Shown here: positions 19,816 through 28,873 of the stretch, piece by piece
How positions within the stretch are numbered: the first letter of the stretch is position 1
How the letters are laid out: each line of letters begins with the position of its first letter
Translations under genes and position numbers: made by a program
Source: Spirochaetaceae bacterium
GTDB taxonomy: Bacteria > Spirochaetota > Spirochaetia > DSM-27196 > SKKC01
DNA: 64,000 bases
Assembly: GCA_007694005.1 (NCBI GenBank)
Contig: RECN01000071.1
Location: forward strand, 1 to 64,000
Direction of reading: 5' to 3'
The notes under the pieces: model-generated
The model's input: only the letters and a program-made list of their open reading frames with translations
Databases searched by the model: none
What the model was told of the DNA's origin: nothing

Positions 19816-20529
19816 ATGAATGCAAAATCCATCGTCTGTCTGCACGGCTATGGTGTCCGCAGTTTCTTCTGGGAACCGTTGAACGCCAGACTCGGGCAGT
19901 TGTTTCCGGACGTCATTACCCCCGACCTGCAGATGAAAGACATCGATACACTGCTGGAAACCACCTGTGAGGCCATTCGTGCAAAGGCCCGTCTCGACGG
20001 GGTACCGCTGGTCATTATGGGGCACAGTCTCGGAGGCATTATTGCCGCCCTCTGTGCCGAGAAGCTCGGCAGGTCGGCGGTCGGGCACGTGATCATTATT
20101 GCATCGCCCTACGGTACCCGCGACTCGGTTCCTGGTCCGGTCATGCGGTTTCTGCTGAAAATGCGACTCATTCCGGACGCACTCGCCCGTCCCCGCTTCT
20201 TCTCCCGTTCCACGCCGATTGAAGACCAGAAGTACCTCTTCGCACGCGCAGTGCCGGAATCCCCGGAGCTTCAGGCGGAGATCTTCAAACCCACGTGGTT
20301 TCACACCGACCGGTTCAGTGGACCGCTTCCACAGCGTGCGCTCGTCATATCCAGCAGTCGTGACCGAATCGTACCGAGCAGCGAAAGCAGGCGCTTCGCA
20401 GAGGTGCTCGGCGCCGAGTTCATCGAGTTTGACGGCACACAGAACGTCGGCCATAACGACTTCGTCTGGGCGCCCGATGCAGCTGCAAAAGTAATGTCAC
20501 ACATTCAGAGTTTCCTGGGACGCAGATAA
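19816..20529 (+). CDS. alpha/beta-fold hydrolase
   Basis: A 237-residue soluble hydrolase with the N-terminal CLHGYGVRSFFWEP oxyanion loop, the nucleophile elbow MGHSLGGIIAAL, an acid candidate in SSSRDRIVPSSES and a histidine in VGHNDFVW near the end, giving a complete Ser-Asp-His triad. The substrate cannot be told. A TATAGT box lies only eight bases before the ATG and no Shine-Dalgarno is seen, so the mRNA may be leaderless. It is followed after three bases by a small membrane protein gene. Confidence 0.88.
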   Translation: MNAKSIVCLHGYGVRSFFWEPLNARLGQLFPDVITPDLQMKDIDTLLETTCEAIRAKARLDGVPLVIMGHSLGGIIAALCAEKLGRSAVGHVIIIASPYGTRDSVPGPVMRFLLKMRLIPDALARPRFFSRSTPIEDQKYLFARAVPESPELQAEIFKPTWFHTDRFSGPLPQRALVISSSRDRIVPSSESRRFAEVLGAEFIEFDGTQNVGHNDFVWAPDAAAKVMSHIQSFLGRR

Positions 20530-20532
20530 GGC

Positions 20533-20928
20533 ATGAGGACTTCCCGGCACATACAGCTCGCACAACTCACCATCCCGAAGGCCCTGAAAGTTCAGCTTGG
20601 TCTCGCTGCTTCAATCGAGTTGCTCGCCGCAACGGTTCTGGTCGTGCTCCCGGAGTCGGGTGTCGGGCTGCGCTTTTTTGCGGTTCTGCTCGGAGCGCTC
20701 GGGCTGCACAGCCTTGTATCGCTGCAGCAGGCGCCCTACAGCATGCGAAGCACCCTTCTCCTCCGGGTCATGGCGGCGGGCGGGATATGCATAGCGGGGG
20801 CTGTCGATCTGGTCGTGAACTGGCCGGCCGCGCCCGGGCTGCTTGCACTCGGTCTCACCGCGGTCGCAGCAGTTTCGATACCCGTGTGGTCTTACTGGCT
20901 TGTCCGGGTCGGCCGATTGCCCCAGTGA
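20533..20928 (+). CDS. small membrane protein of unknown function
   Basis: A 131-residue hydrophobic protein with four predicted transmembrane helices (roughly residues 24-41, 46-62, 76-94 and 100-122) and short loops. I do not recognise the family. It begins three bases after the hydrolase stop and is probably co-transcribed with it. Its 3' end overlaps the convergent lysophospholipase-like gene by 37 bp. Confidence 0.75.
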   Translation: MRTSRHIQLAQLTIPKALKVQLGLAASIELLAATVLVVLPESGVGLRFFAVLLGALGLHSLVSLQQAPYSMRSTLLLRVMAAGGICIAGAVDLVVNWPAAPGLLALGLTAVAAVSIPVWSYWLVRVGRLPQ

Positions 20929-21857
20929 CCCTGTGATCCGAGCCATGCAGTAACGGTACGAAACACTTCGGTGCGATCGAGTTCTTTTACCAGCTCATGA
21001 CGATCACCGGGGAAGATGCGCACGGTAACTTCGCAGGGCGTGTGTTCGCGAAGCAGTCTGGCCACCTTCTCGACGCCGGCACCCGAGTCGCCAACCGGAT
21101 CGCTGCCGCCCGATATGAGTAACACCGGAACGGGATCCTGCACTGCCCGTAGTCGCGACGGTGTGTTGATCTCAATCAGGCCGCCGGCCATATCGCGAAA
21201 AAAAGCCCGGCAGGGTACGAAACCACAGGCCGGGTCCTCGATATACGCGTCAACTTCCGCTTCGTCGCGACTCAACCAGTCGTATTCGGTCCGCGTCGGG
21301 AGGAACTGTCGATTGAACCCGGCCGAGGCCATTGAAGACAGGAAGGGACTGCGTGTGCGCCCACCGCGTCCTGCAGACAGCACGCGCGCGAGAAAGCGCC
21401 CGACGTAGCCGGATACACCGGGGTGTGAGGCCGTACCGCAGAAAATATAGCCGGCGTAGGCACTGGCTTCGCGGAGCATACAGCTTCGCGCGACGAAACT
21501 CCCCATGCTGTGGCCAAAGAGATATACCGGCAGTTGCGGGTACGCGCCGGTTATCCAGGCGCGAACCTGAAACACGTCGTCCACCACCGCGTTCCAGCCT
21601 GCCTGCGGGGCAAAGAAGCCGGTTCGGGTTTCTTCGGGTTCACTGACTCCGTGTCCGCGGTGATCGTGGGCGACCACAACGTATCCTGCTGAAGCGAGAA
21701 AAGAAGCAAACTCGAGATAGCGGTTCTTGTGCTCGGCCATGCCGTGAAGAATCTGCACAACGCCTCGCGCTTCGGCCCCTGCGGGCTCGAGAGCGAAGGC
21801 CTCGCGTAGCGTACTTTTATCCGAAGAACTTACCGTAAACGTGTTGAGACCTTTCAT
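20892..21857 (-). CDS. lysophospholipase/monoacylglycerol lipase-like serine hydrolase
   Basis: A 321-residue hydrolase of the Hydrolase_4 (serine aminopeptidase S33 / PldB) type. It shows ILHGMAEHKNRY (oxyanion loop), AHDHRGHG, the nucleophile elbow FGHSMGSFVAR, SGGSDPVGDSG (acid) and PGDRHELVKE (histidine). The track extends it 58 codons into the serC region; the ATG at 21857 after GAGGGG is the likely start. It is divergent from serC with only 43 bp between the starts. Probable activity is on lysolipids or monoacylglycerols. Confidence 0.88.
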   Translation of the reverse strand: MKGLNTFTVSSSDKSTLREAFALEPAGAEARGVVQILHGMAEHKNRYLEFASFLASAGYVVVAHDHRGHGVSEPEETRTGFFAPQAGWNAVVDDVFQVRAWITGAYPQLPVYLFGHSMGSFVARSCMLREASAYAGYIFCGTASHPGVSGYVGRFLARVLSAGRGGRTRSPFLSSMASAGFNRQFLPTRTEYDWLSRDEAEVDAYIEDPACGFVPCRAFFRDMAGGLIEINTPSRLRAVQDPVPVLLISGGSDPVGDSGAGVEKVARLLREHTPCEVTVRIFPGDRHELVKELDRTEVFRTVTAWLGSQGHWGNRPTRTSQ

Positions 21858-21900
21858 TCGCCCCTCGCAATTCGCTGCATATTGCTGCATTATACTCCGC

Positions 21901-22986
21901 ATGATGCGTGCACACAATTTCTCTGCCGGTCCGGCGACACTGCCGGAAGTTGTTCTGAAACAGGCTGCGGCCGAACTTCCCGAATACCGGGGCACCGGTA
22001 TGTCTCTGATCGAATCGAGCCACCGCAGCAAGGCATACGACGAGGTTCACAGCGGAACAATCGAGCGGATCAGGCGACTGCTCAACATAGGAGACTCGCA
22101 CGAAGTATTGCTGCTCGGTGGCGGTGCGACCATGCAGTTCGGTATGGTCCCTCTGAATCTGCTGACCGGGAACTCATTCTGTGCCTTTACCCGCAGCGGT
22201 GCCTGGGCGGAGAAAGCCTTCGAGGACGCATCGAAGGTCGGTACGGTCACCACCGTGTTCGATGGAGCATCCACGAACTACACAACCCTTCCAAACCCCT
22301 ACGAACTCGAATGCGACCCGGAGGCGGCCTATCTGCACCTGACGAGCAACGAAACGATAGGCGGTCTGCAGTGGCATGACTTCCCTGATACCGGTTCCGT
22401 GCCTATCGTCGCCGACATGTCGAGCGACATCATGAGCCGCCCGCTGCCTGTCGAGAAGTTCGGCATAATCTACGCGGGTGCCCAGAAGAATCTTGGCCCG
22501 GCAGGTGTCACCGTGGTCGTCATCAGGAAAGATCTGCTTCCGAAATGCAATCCTGCGATTCCTGCCTACCTGAGCTATCCGGTACACGCCTCTACGCAGA
22601 GCCTCTACAATACCCCTCCTGTCTTCCCCATCTATCTCATGAACCTCGTACTCGAGTGGGTAGAAGAACAGGGTGGTGTCACCGCCATGCAGGAATCAAG
22701 CCGCATCAAGTCGGAACTGATCTACGGCATCATCGAGGAGTCGGATGGCTTCTACCATTGCCCGGTCGAAGCGGCGAGTCGCAGTCGCATGAACGTCGTG
22801 TTCACGCTGAAAAGCAAGGATCTCGAAGCAGCCTTTGTAAAGAAGGCAGCCGATCTCGGAATGGTCGGCCTGAAAGGACATCGAAGCGTCGGAGGTGTAC
22901 GGGCGAGCCTGTACAATGCGCTGCCTATGGCTGCGGTCCATGACCTTGCCGGCTTCATGCGGGGATTTGCGTCCGAAAACGGTTGA
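21901..22986 (+). CDS. serC: phosphoserine aminotransferase
   Basis: PLP-dependent class V aminotransferase of serine (and pyridoxal) synthesis that makes 3-phosphoserine. The 361-residue product starts (M)MRAHNFSAGPATLPEVV, the family N terminus, and shows LLLGGGATMQFGMVPLNL and the PLP lysine in YAGAQKNLGPAGVTVV. Length is normal for SerC. The start is ATGATG; a TATACT box ends four bases before the first ATG, so the message is probably leaderless, perhaps using the second ATG. The oppD-like gene starts three bases after its stop, suggesting one transcript. Confidence 0.96.
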   Translation: MMRAHNFSAGPATLPEVVLKQAAAELPEYRGTGMSLIESSHRSKAYDEVHSGTIERIRRLLNIGDSHEVLLLGGGATMQFGMVPLNLLTGNSFCAFTRSGAWAEKAFEDASKVGTVTTVFDGASTNYTTLPNPYELECDPEAAYLHLTSNETIGGLQWHDFPDTGSVPIVADMSSDIMSRPLPVEKFGIIYAGAQKNLGPAGVTVVVIRKDLLPKCNPAIPAYLSYPVHASTQSLYNTPPVFPIYLMNLVLEWVEEQGGVTAMQESSRIKSELIYGIIEESDGFYHCPVEAASRSRMNVVFTLKSKDLEAAFVKKAADLGMVGLKGHRSVGGVRASLYNALPMAAVHDLAGFMRGFASENG

Positions 22987-22989
22987 GCA

Positions 22990-23787
22990 GTGCTGTCGGT
23001 ACGCGATCTGGAAGTCAGATTCCCGGCCGCGCGCCGCGGACAGGAAGTCCGGGCGGTTCGTGGCGTCTCTTTTGACATTCCCGAGGCGGGGCGCTTTGGC
23101 CTCGTCGGCGAAAGCGGCAGCGGAAAAACCGTCACCTGCATGGCCCTTACGAGGCTCCTTGCCGGCTTCCCGGCACCGCATATTCGCGGTCAGGTACGCT
23201 TTGGCGAAAAGGTCGAGGACCTTCTCTGCGTATCTGACCGGCGTCTCAACCATATCCGCCGTCACGGAATAGCCTACATCTTCCAGGACCCGGTCGCCTC
23301 TCTGAACCCCTACATGACCGTACGTACCCAGTTCCGGGAACTGCTGCGGCTCATTGGTGCACGTGATGATGACCCCCGCAGACTCCTGGAACTCGTGCGC
23401 CTTCCGGACCCGTCACAGGTACTCGACTCATATCCGGCGGAGCTGTCCGGTGGTATGTGCCAGAGGGTCTCGATTGCGCTTGCCTTAGCGGGCAGACCAC
23501 GTCTGCTCATTGCCGATGAACCGACCACCGATCTCGACGTCCTGACACGAAATGCGATCCTTGACCTTCTGCGGGACATGTCTGAACAGGCAAATATGGC
23601 ACTGCTTCTCGTTACGCACGATCTGGGCATAGTCGGTCATCTCTGTGACCGGGTCGCGGTCATGGAACAGGGCGTCATTATCGAACAGGGGGACACGGAG
23701 CATATCTTCTCGAGTCCCCGACAGACCTACACCCAAAACCTGCTGTCGGCAGTACCCCGACTCGGAGGAGGCTCCGATGCAGACTGA
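22990..23787 (+). CDS. peptide/nickel-type ABC transporter ATPase (OppD/DppD-like)
   Basis: ATPase subunit of an oligopeptide-family importer. Walker A is GESGSGKT, the Q loop is IFQDPVASLNPYM (the ASLNP signature of this subfamily), the ABC signature is LSGGMCQRVSIA and Walker B is LLIADEPTTDLD. The C-terminal extension characteristic of Opp/Dpp ATPases is short here (265 aa in total). The start is GTG. It is read directly after serC and overlaps the second ATPase gene by 11 bp. Confidence 0.93.
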   Translation: MLSVRDLEVRFPAARRGQEVRAVRGVSFDIPEAGRFGLVGESGSGKTVTCMALTRLLAGFPAPHIRGQVRFGEKVEDLLCVSDRRLNHIRRHGIAYIFQDPVASLNPYMTVRTQFRELLRLIGARDDDPRRLLELVRLPDPSQVLDSYPAELSGGMCQRVSIALALAGRPRLLIADEPTTDLDVLTRNAILDLLRDMSEQANMALLLVTHDLGIVGHLCDRVAVMEQGVIIEQGDTEHIFSSPRQTYTQNLLSAVPRLGGGSDAD

Positions 23788-24613
23788 TGACGGCCGCGCG
23801 GTGCTGCTTCGTGCCGACCACCTGACACTACGCTATCCGGCTCGAAAGGCGCGTCTCGGGCGGCCATCCCGGCCACCAGTCGATGCGGTGCGCGACGTGT
23901 CGCTCGCCGTCGACGCAGGTGAGATTCTCGGCGTCGTCGGCGAATCAGGCAGCGGAAAGTCGAGCCTGCTGCGATGCCTCATGCTCATGGAACGACCGAC
24001 GGCGGGCTCGATACGCTACCACGGACGGGAGCTGACCGAACTCACGCCCGTAGAGCTGTCCGAAACCCGTCAGGGCATGCAGATCGTCTTCCAGAACCCG
24101 TCGGCCTCGCTGAACCCGGATATGAGCGTGTTGCAGATTGTCGCCGAACCACTGCAGCAGCTCCGGGTCGGGTCTCCGCGTGAGCGCAGGGGGCTTGCGC
24201 TTGAAGCACTCGAGAAGGTCGGTATTTCCGCGTCGGAGGCACACGACCGGCCCGGGCATTTCTCCGGAGGCCAGAAACAGCGCATCGCCATCGCCAGGGC
24301 CATTGTCGTAAAGCCGGATATTCTGTTCGCCGACGAGGCGGTCAGCGCCCTCGATGTCACCGTTGCCGCCCGCGTTCTGGACCTGCTGCGCGCACTGCGT
24401 GACAGCATGGGGTTTTCCATGATCTTTGTCGCACACGACCTTGCGGTGGTCGCCGCGCTCTGCGACCGTATCGCGGTCATGAAGGACGGCCGCCTTCAGG
24501 AAACAGGACAGACTGCTGATATCCTTCACCGGCCGCGGGCGGAATACACCAGAAGACTGCTTGAAGCGGCGCGGCACACGGAGTTGCCACGGCACACGGA
24601 GTTGCGCTTTTGA
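23777..24613 (+). CDS. peptide/nickel-type ABC transporter ATPase (OppF/DppF-like)
   Basis: Second ATPase of the same importer. Walker A GESGSGKSS, Q loop VFQNPSASLNPDM, signature FSGGQKQRIAIARA, Walker B ILFADEAVSALD. I start at the ATG at 23777, which has GGAGG seven bases upstream within the end of the first ATPase gene; the track extends 44 codons further. The C terminus is a short duplication (RHTELPRHTELRF) and the second copy carries the ribosome site for the permease gene, which overlaps by four bases. Confidence 0.93.
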   Translation: MQTDDGRAVLLRADHLTLRYPARKARLGRPSRPPVDAVRDVSLAVDAGEILGVVGESGSGKSSLLRCLMLMERPTAGSIRYHGRELTELTPVELSETRQGMQIVFQNPSASLNPDMSVLQIVAEPLQQLRVGSPRERRGLALEALEKVGISASEAHDRPGHFSGGQKQRIAIARAIVVKPDILFADEAVSALDVTVAARVLDLLRALRDSMGFSMIFVAHDLAVVAALCDRIAVMKDGRLQETGQTADILHRPRAEYTRRLLEAARHTELPRHTELRF

Positions 24614-26640
24614 ACACAGCTCATCCGTCCGCCGCAACCCTGAGGCGTGCACGCGCCGGCCTTCACTTTCTGCTTTCAGGCGGTTCACGCCTTCTGATAT
24701 TTCTCTCGATTACCTTTCTCGTCGGCGAAATTCTGCTTCGCACAGAACCCCTTCGCTACCACGTTCTCTACGAGTATCTGCTGTATCTCGGCCGCCTTCT
24801 CCGTTTCGACCTCGGCACGAACCGGGATGGCGTGCAGATCCTGTTCTACCTGCAGCCGGCCCTGCGAAATTCACTGAGGCTCTTTCTCGTACCTATGGTC
24901 GTGTCGCTGGGGCTCGCCTACTACATAGGCAGCAGAACGTACATCCGACGATCGGGAGTGATCGCGGGCGTTGTTCGTCGCATCGCCAACTTCGCCTCGG
25001 CTGTGCCCGTGTACTGGCTGGCACTGCTCTTTTTCGTCGTAGCCGTTGAGACCGGCTGGTTTCCGGTCGGGAACGTGAGCTCCCCCGGTGCCGACCGCCT
25101 GCCACGCGTTGCGCGGTCGCTGAACTATCTGCATCACCTCGCGCTCCCCTGGGCGAGTCTGATGCTCTACCCGGTCATGGTGCTCTCGGAGCGCATACAG
25201 ACGCGACTGCGCTCGGTGAGCTCACAGAACTTCGTCAAGGCACTCGAGAGCCGTGGATACCAGCGGTCGACCATCGTGCACAGACATCTCTACCCGGTGG
25301 TCCTGTCGGATCTTCTGCACGGTTTCGCCGCGCTCGTTCCCATGCTGATCACCTACCTGGTTCTGGTGGAGCGGGTCTTTAACTATCCGGGGCTGGGACT
25401 CATGACCATAGGCCAGTTTCAGGGCATCGCACCGGTACCCGATACAAGCGTCTCGCAGGCGGGCCTGACCTATCTCGGTATCCTCGCCATACTCATACAG
25501 ACGCTTGCGCGCAGCCTCGCAGGCTTGATACTACCGGAACCGACCAATGATTCCGGCGACGCCCGAACGGCCGTCTGGCGGCGAATCGCCCTCCCTGCTA
25601 TCGGGGTGAGCGCGCTGCTCCTGCCGGCTCTTGCAGCAGCGGGCCCATGGCAGACCATGCAGGCGCAGGATGCAGGCATGATGCCCGTACGCCTGCTGCT
25701 GCTTCTGCTGTCCGGTACCGCCTTTGTTTTTGCAGTGCGGCGGGTCAGGGCAGCATCTCCCGCGGCGCGCCTGTTTCGAACAGCCTCGCAGCAGCGGCTC
25801 CGTCTCTGTATACCCGTGCCTGATCCCGCCTGGGTCGGACGCGGAATCCGAACCCATGGCCGGCAGATTCTTACCATCGCGCTGCTTGCCGCAGCCTTCG
25901 CGTTGCTTCTCGGAGCCGGCTTCGTGATAGAGGCGCCTCCACGAAGCTTCGCGAACCCGATCATGGCCGAACGCGCCACGGGGATACCCTGGCCGGTCGC
26001 CTATACACAGCGGGCCATCGTGGCATCGCGATTCATGCTGATACCACTCGCGGCTGCCGTGGCTGCCGTCGTCGCAGGAACCCTTGCGGGGGGCATCGCC
26101 GGGTACCACGGGCTTCAGAGCGCCGATCGGATTGCCGACATCATCGAAACCTTTCCCTCGGTTACCGTCCTTGTCATGATGAGCGCCGCTACCGACCGCT
26201 CGATCATGGGTCTGCTTGTCACCCTGGCGCTCATCGGTGGTGCGCGCATGTACCGGAGAATCCGCTTCGAAGTCGAGCAGATCAGGGGACGCGATTACAT
26301 ACGGTACAGTACGCTGCTGGGAAGCCCGGCCGGGACGGTCATGTTCAGACATATACTCCGGAACACCGCCCCGCTGATCGCACAGGCGGGTGTACTCGTT
26401 GCCGTGGACCTGTTGATCCTCGAAGCAAACATGAGCTTCCTCGGTAACTTCTACAGTCTCCCATTCGAGTGGGAGTCGTTCATTCCCGTCCGCGGCTGGG
26501 GCCTTATGCTCAACGAGACGCGCTCGCTCATGATTCGTGGTGACATAGCCCCCGCCCTGATACCGGCGGCGTTCCTTTCGGCCGCCGTCATCATCGGTCG
26601 GGCACTCGCGGGCGCTGTACGGGGGAGAACGCAGTCATGA
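24610..26640 (+). CDS. fused ABC permease (OppB- plus OppC-like in one chain)
   Basis: A 676-residue membrane protein that joins the two permease subunits of an oligopeptide-type importer. The first half (about 1-320) is OppB-like with an ATPase-coupling loop at VKALESRGYQRSTIVHRHLY. The second half (about 410-676) is OppC-like with its own loop at DYIRYSTLLGSPAGTVMFRH. A hydrophobic linker of about 90 residues joins them. Twelve or so helices are visible. The start appears to be TTG inside a TTGA overlap with the ATPase gene, preceded by CACGGAG. No solute-binding protein gene is nearby; the next gene may replace it. Confidence 0.88.
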   Translation: MNTAHPSAATLRRARAGLHFLLSGGSRLLIFLSITFLVGEILLRTEPLRYHVLYEYLLYLGRLLRFDLGTNRDGVQILFYLQPALRNSLRLFLVPMVVSLGLAYYIGSRTYIRRSGVIAGVVRRIANFASAVPVYWLALLFFVVAVETGWFPVGNVSSPGADRLPRVARSLNYLHHLALPWASLMLYPVMVLSERIQTRLRSVSSQNFVKALESRGYQRSTIVHRHLYPVVLSDLLHGFAALVPMLITYLVLVERVFNYPGLGLMTIGQFQGIAPVPDTSVSQAGLTYLGILAILIQTLARSLAGLILPEPTNDSGDARTAVWRRIALPAIGVSALLLPALAAAGPWQTMQAQDAGMMPVRLLLLLLSGTAFVFAVRRVRAASPAARLFRTASQQRLRLCIPVPDPAWVGRGIRTHGRQILTIALLAAAFALLLGAGFVIEAPPRSFANPIMAERATGIPWPVAYTQRAIVASRFMLIPLAAAVAAVVAGTLAGGIAGYHGLQSADRIADIIETFPSVTVLVMMSAATDRSIMGLLVTLALIGGARMYRRIRFEVEQIRGRDYIRYSTLLGSPAGTVMFRHILRNTAPLIAQAGVLVAVDLLILEANMSFLGNFYSLPFEWESFIPVRGWGLMLNETRSLMIRGDIAPALIPAAFLSAAVIIGRALAGAVRGRTQS

Positions 26641-28379
26641 AGCTTAGAGGTGCAGCCCGTCGCATACTCCTGCTTGCCTTCGTTCTGGTTGCGAGCACGC
26701 GGCTGACAGCAGAGGTGTTTGACTACGGTTCGACTGCAGGCAGATGGACGCAGAACCCCGCGACCGGTGCTGTCGTGCGTCTGGGGACGTACCGGGACGG
26801 AGACCGCACCGTGCTCAGACGTGTGGTGTTCGAGGATGAAACCCTGCACAGCGTTGACCTCGCAGACCTGTACATCGGCAACGCACGAATCCGTCGGGCG
26901 ATAGAAACCGGTGACGTCGTGCTCCTGTACGTCACCGACGGAGGAAGCCGGCTCCCGAACGGTCTGTACACGGTTCCCCGGACGGAACTCCTGGAGAATG
27001 GCGGACGGTCGGTCATCGACGCGTCGTGGCTCAGGGATCATCTGCGTGCCGATGCCGGACGCGTGGCCTCACACAGAGACTTTGACGCGCTTCCGGGCGA
27101 CCGGACCGGTTCGGAAGACCGGTACGTCGTTGCTCATCGCACACCCGAAGGATCGCAGCTCGTGGTGTACGGCGCCGACGGAGGCGCGCGAAGCGTCGAA
27201 GGAGTAGACGCGAGCCGCCTCGCGGGTGATCTGCGCGTCGCCCGCGACGAGCGCACCGGTCGCCTCCTCGTATCGTTCAGAAGCCGCGGGCAGACCGAGG
27301 AGGCAGGGCTTCACGTCGGACTTCTGCGACCAGGAAACGGCAGCTACGTGTACGAGGAACTTGCCCGGCTCCCCGGTCGTTTCTTTTCGGTGTTCGGCTC
27401 TACCGGTGAGGGTCCGCGCGGTCCGCTTGGCTTCGGCAGCACCTACCGGGATGCAGGGCACGACCTGATCGTGCTCGACGACGGCAGTATCGCCCTTGCC
27501 TACCAGTACATCACGCAGATTCAGAGCCCCCTGACACGGCCGAGCGCCGGTCTGGTCGTGTATCACCTGCCCACTGATTCAGGCGAAGCGACCCGCATGA
27601 CAGTCACTGAGCCGCAGACGAGTCGCTTTGTGTTTTCGCCGCGTCTGTATCAGGCAGGTGAACAAAGGCTGTCGGTGTACTGGATCGCCGAACAGCATCC
27701 TGAGTTTATCAGCGATGTATTCAGGGCCGACGTCGATCTCGCGACGGGACACACAGGTCGTCCGGAGAACATCAGTGCGAACGCCCGCATCGTCAGCGAC
27801 CCTGCTGCGGCAGGCCCCGGTGGAGCCTTTGTGCTGTATCTGCAGCACGAACCCCGGGCCGGAACCGCCCGGGTCATCGTCCGGCAGCCGGCCGTCCGTG
27901 GGCTGAGAGAGTGGCTGCGCGTTCCGGGAGACGGTGTTCCGGCAGAGGATCTTGCTGCCCTGCTGCTCACCGTGCCACTCGCCGCCCTTTACGGTATTGC
28001 ATTGATGTTCACACGCTCGCTTCCGGCGCTCCTGCTCGTATACGCCCTGACCGGTGCGCTGTATCGCTTCGGCCCCGAGCTCATTCGGCACGCGGGGACC
28101 CGCCTGATTCCCGTTCTGAGTTGCCTGTACCTTGCCGCTCACGGAGTTCCTCCGTTCAGTTTCGCAGCGGTCACGCACGGCGCTTCCCTGTTCGCACTTG
28201 CAGCGGCTGCAGCGCTGTACAGCGGCTATCTCGTACAGGCCCGTACATTCCCACCCCGGGGATCGACGACTAAGGACATGATGCTGCCGATCGCCGTCGC
28301 CGCGCTTGTGTTCAATGCGGTTCTCGCCTACCCGACCGTCGCCGAAATGCTCGCGGGTCTTAACAGCTTCGTGTACTAG
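26637..28379 (+). CDS. membrane-anchored extracytoplasmic protein of unknown function
   Basis: A 580-residue protein with an N-terminal signal sequence (cleavage expected after RLTA), a beta-rich extracytoplasmic region of about 400 residues with blade-like repeats (for example YVVAHRTPEGSQLVVYG and VLDDGSIALAYQYI), and a C-terminal block of about five transmembrane helices (from about 430). I do not recognise the family; a beta-propeller is an inference from the repeat-like strands. It overlaps the permease gene as ATGA and is therefore part of the transporter operon, where a binding protein would be expected. It shares its stop codon region (CTAG) with the convergent cdd gene. Confidence 0.8.
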   Translation: MKLRGAARRILLLAFVLVASTRLTAEVFDYGSTAGRWTQNPATGAVVRLGTYRDGDRTVLRRVVFEDETLHSVDLADLYIGNARIRRAIETGDVVLLYVTDGGSRLPNGLYTVPRTELLENGGRSVIDASWLRDHLRADAGRVASHRDFDALPGDRTGSEDRYVVAHRTPEGSQLVVYGADGGARSVEGVDASRLAGDLRVARDERTGRLLVSFRSRGQTEEAGLHVGLLRPGNGSYVYEELARLPGRFFSVFGSTGEGPRGPLGFGSTYRDAGHDLIVLDDGSIALAYQYITQIQSPLTRPSAGLVVYHLPTDSGEATRMTVTEPQTSRFVFSPRLYQAGEQRLSVYWIAEQHPEFISDVFRADVDLATGHTGRPENISANARIVSDPAAAGPGGAFVLYLQHEPRAGTARVIVRQPAVRGLREWLRVPGDGVPAEDLAALLLTVPLAALYGIALMFTRSLPALLLVYALTGALYRFGPELIRHAGTRLIPVLSCLYLAAHGVPPFSFAAVTHGASLFALAAAAALYSGYLVQARTFPPRGSTTKDMMLPIAVAALVFNAVLAYPTVAEMLAGLNSFVY

Positions 28380-28780
28380 AACTGAAAGGGGTGCGGCAGC
28401 AGATCAGCCATCGTGTAATAGTCTTTGACCTCCGAAAGGTCGGCTATGAGTATACGCGTATCGGGAGACGCAAACTGCGAAAGCACCTGCAGGCAGACGG
28501 CACAGGGAACCGCAAGCGGATCCGCGTCGGTCACAACCAGCACAAACTCAAGCTTTGCGTATCCGATGTCTGCAACCATGGACATAACCGCACCACGTTC
28601 GGCGCATATCGTCGCACCGTAGCTTGCGTTTTCGACATTGCAGCCGCCGTAGATATTGTCGCGGTCTACAGGCTTGATCGCCGCGCCGACCAGAAAACCC
28701 GAGTACGGAGCGAAGGCGTTCTCACGGGCCTGCCGTGCGATCTGCAGTGCCTTTTCCATGACCATTATATCCATACTCAT
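28376..28780 (-). CDS. cdd: cytidine deaminase
   Basis: Zinc-dependent deamination of cytidine/deoxycytidine for pyrimidine salvage. The 134-residue product has the homotetrameric-type signature: CNVENASYGATICAERGAV (zinc cysteine and catalytic glutamate) and PCAVCLQVL (two further zinc cysteines). I start at the ATG at 28780 after GGGGAG, since the track start adds 22 unlikely residues. It is convergent with the transporter-operon protein and divergent from the EIIA-DAC gene. Confidence 0.95.
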   Translation of the reverse strand: MSMDIMVMEKALQIARQARENAFAPYSGFLVGAAIKPVDRDNIYGGCNVENASYGATICAERGAVMSMVADIGYAKLEFVLVVTDADPLAVPCAVCLQVLSQFASPDTRILIADLSEVKDYYTMADLLPHPFQF

Positions 28781-28873
28781 CGGCTGTTCTCCCCTGATGA
28801 TACGGTAGTACGAAGCGTCACCCCGTGCAAGATCGCAGATCATCACCTATACTGAAAAAACAGACGGAGGCAC

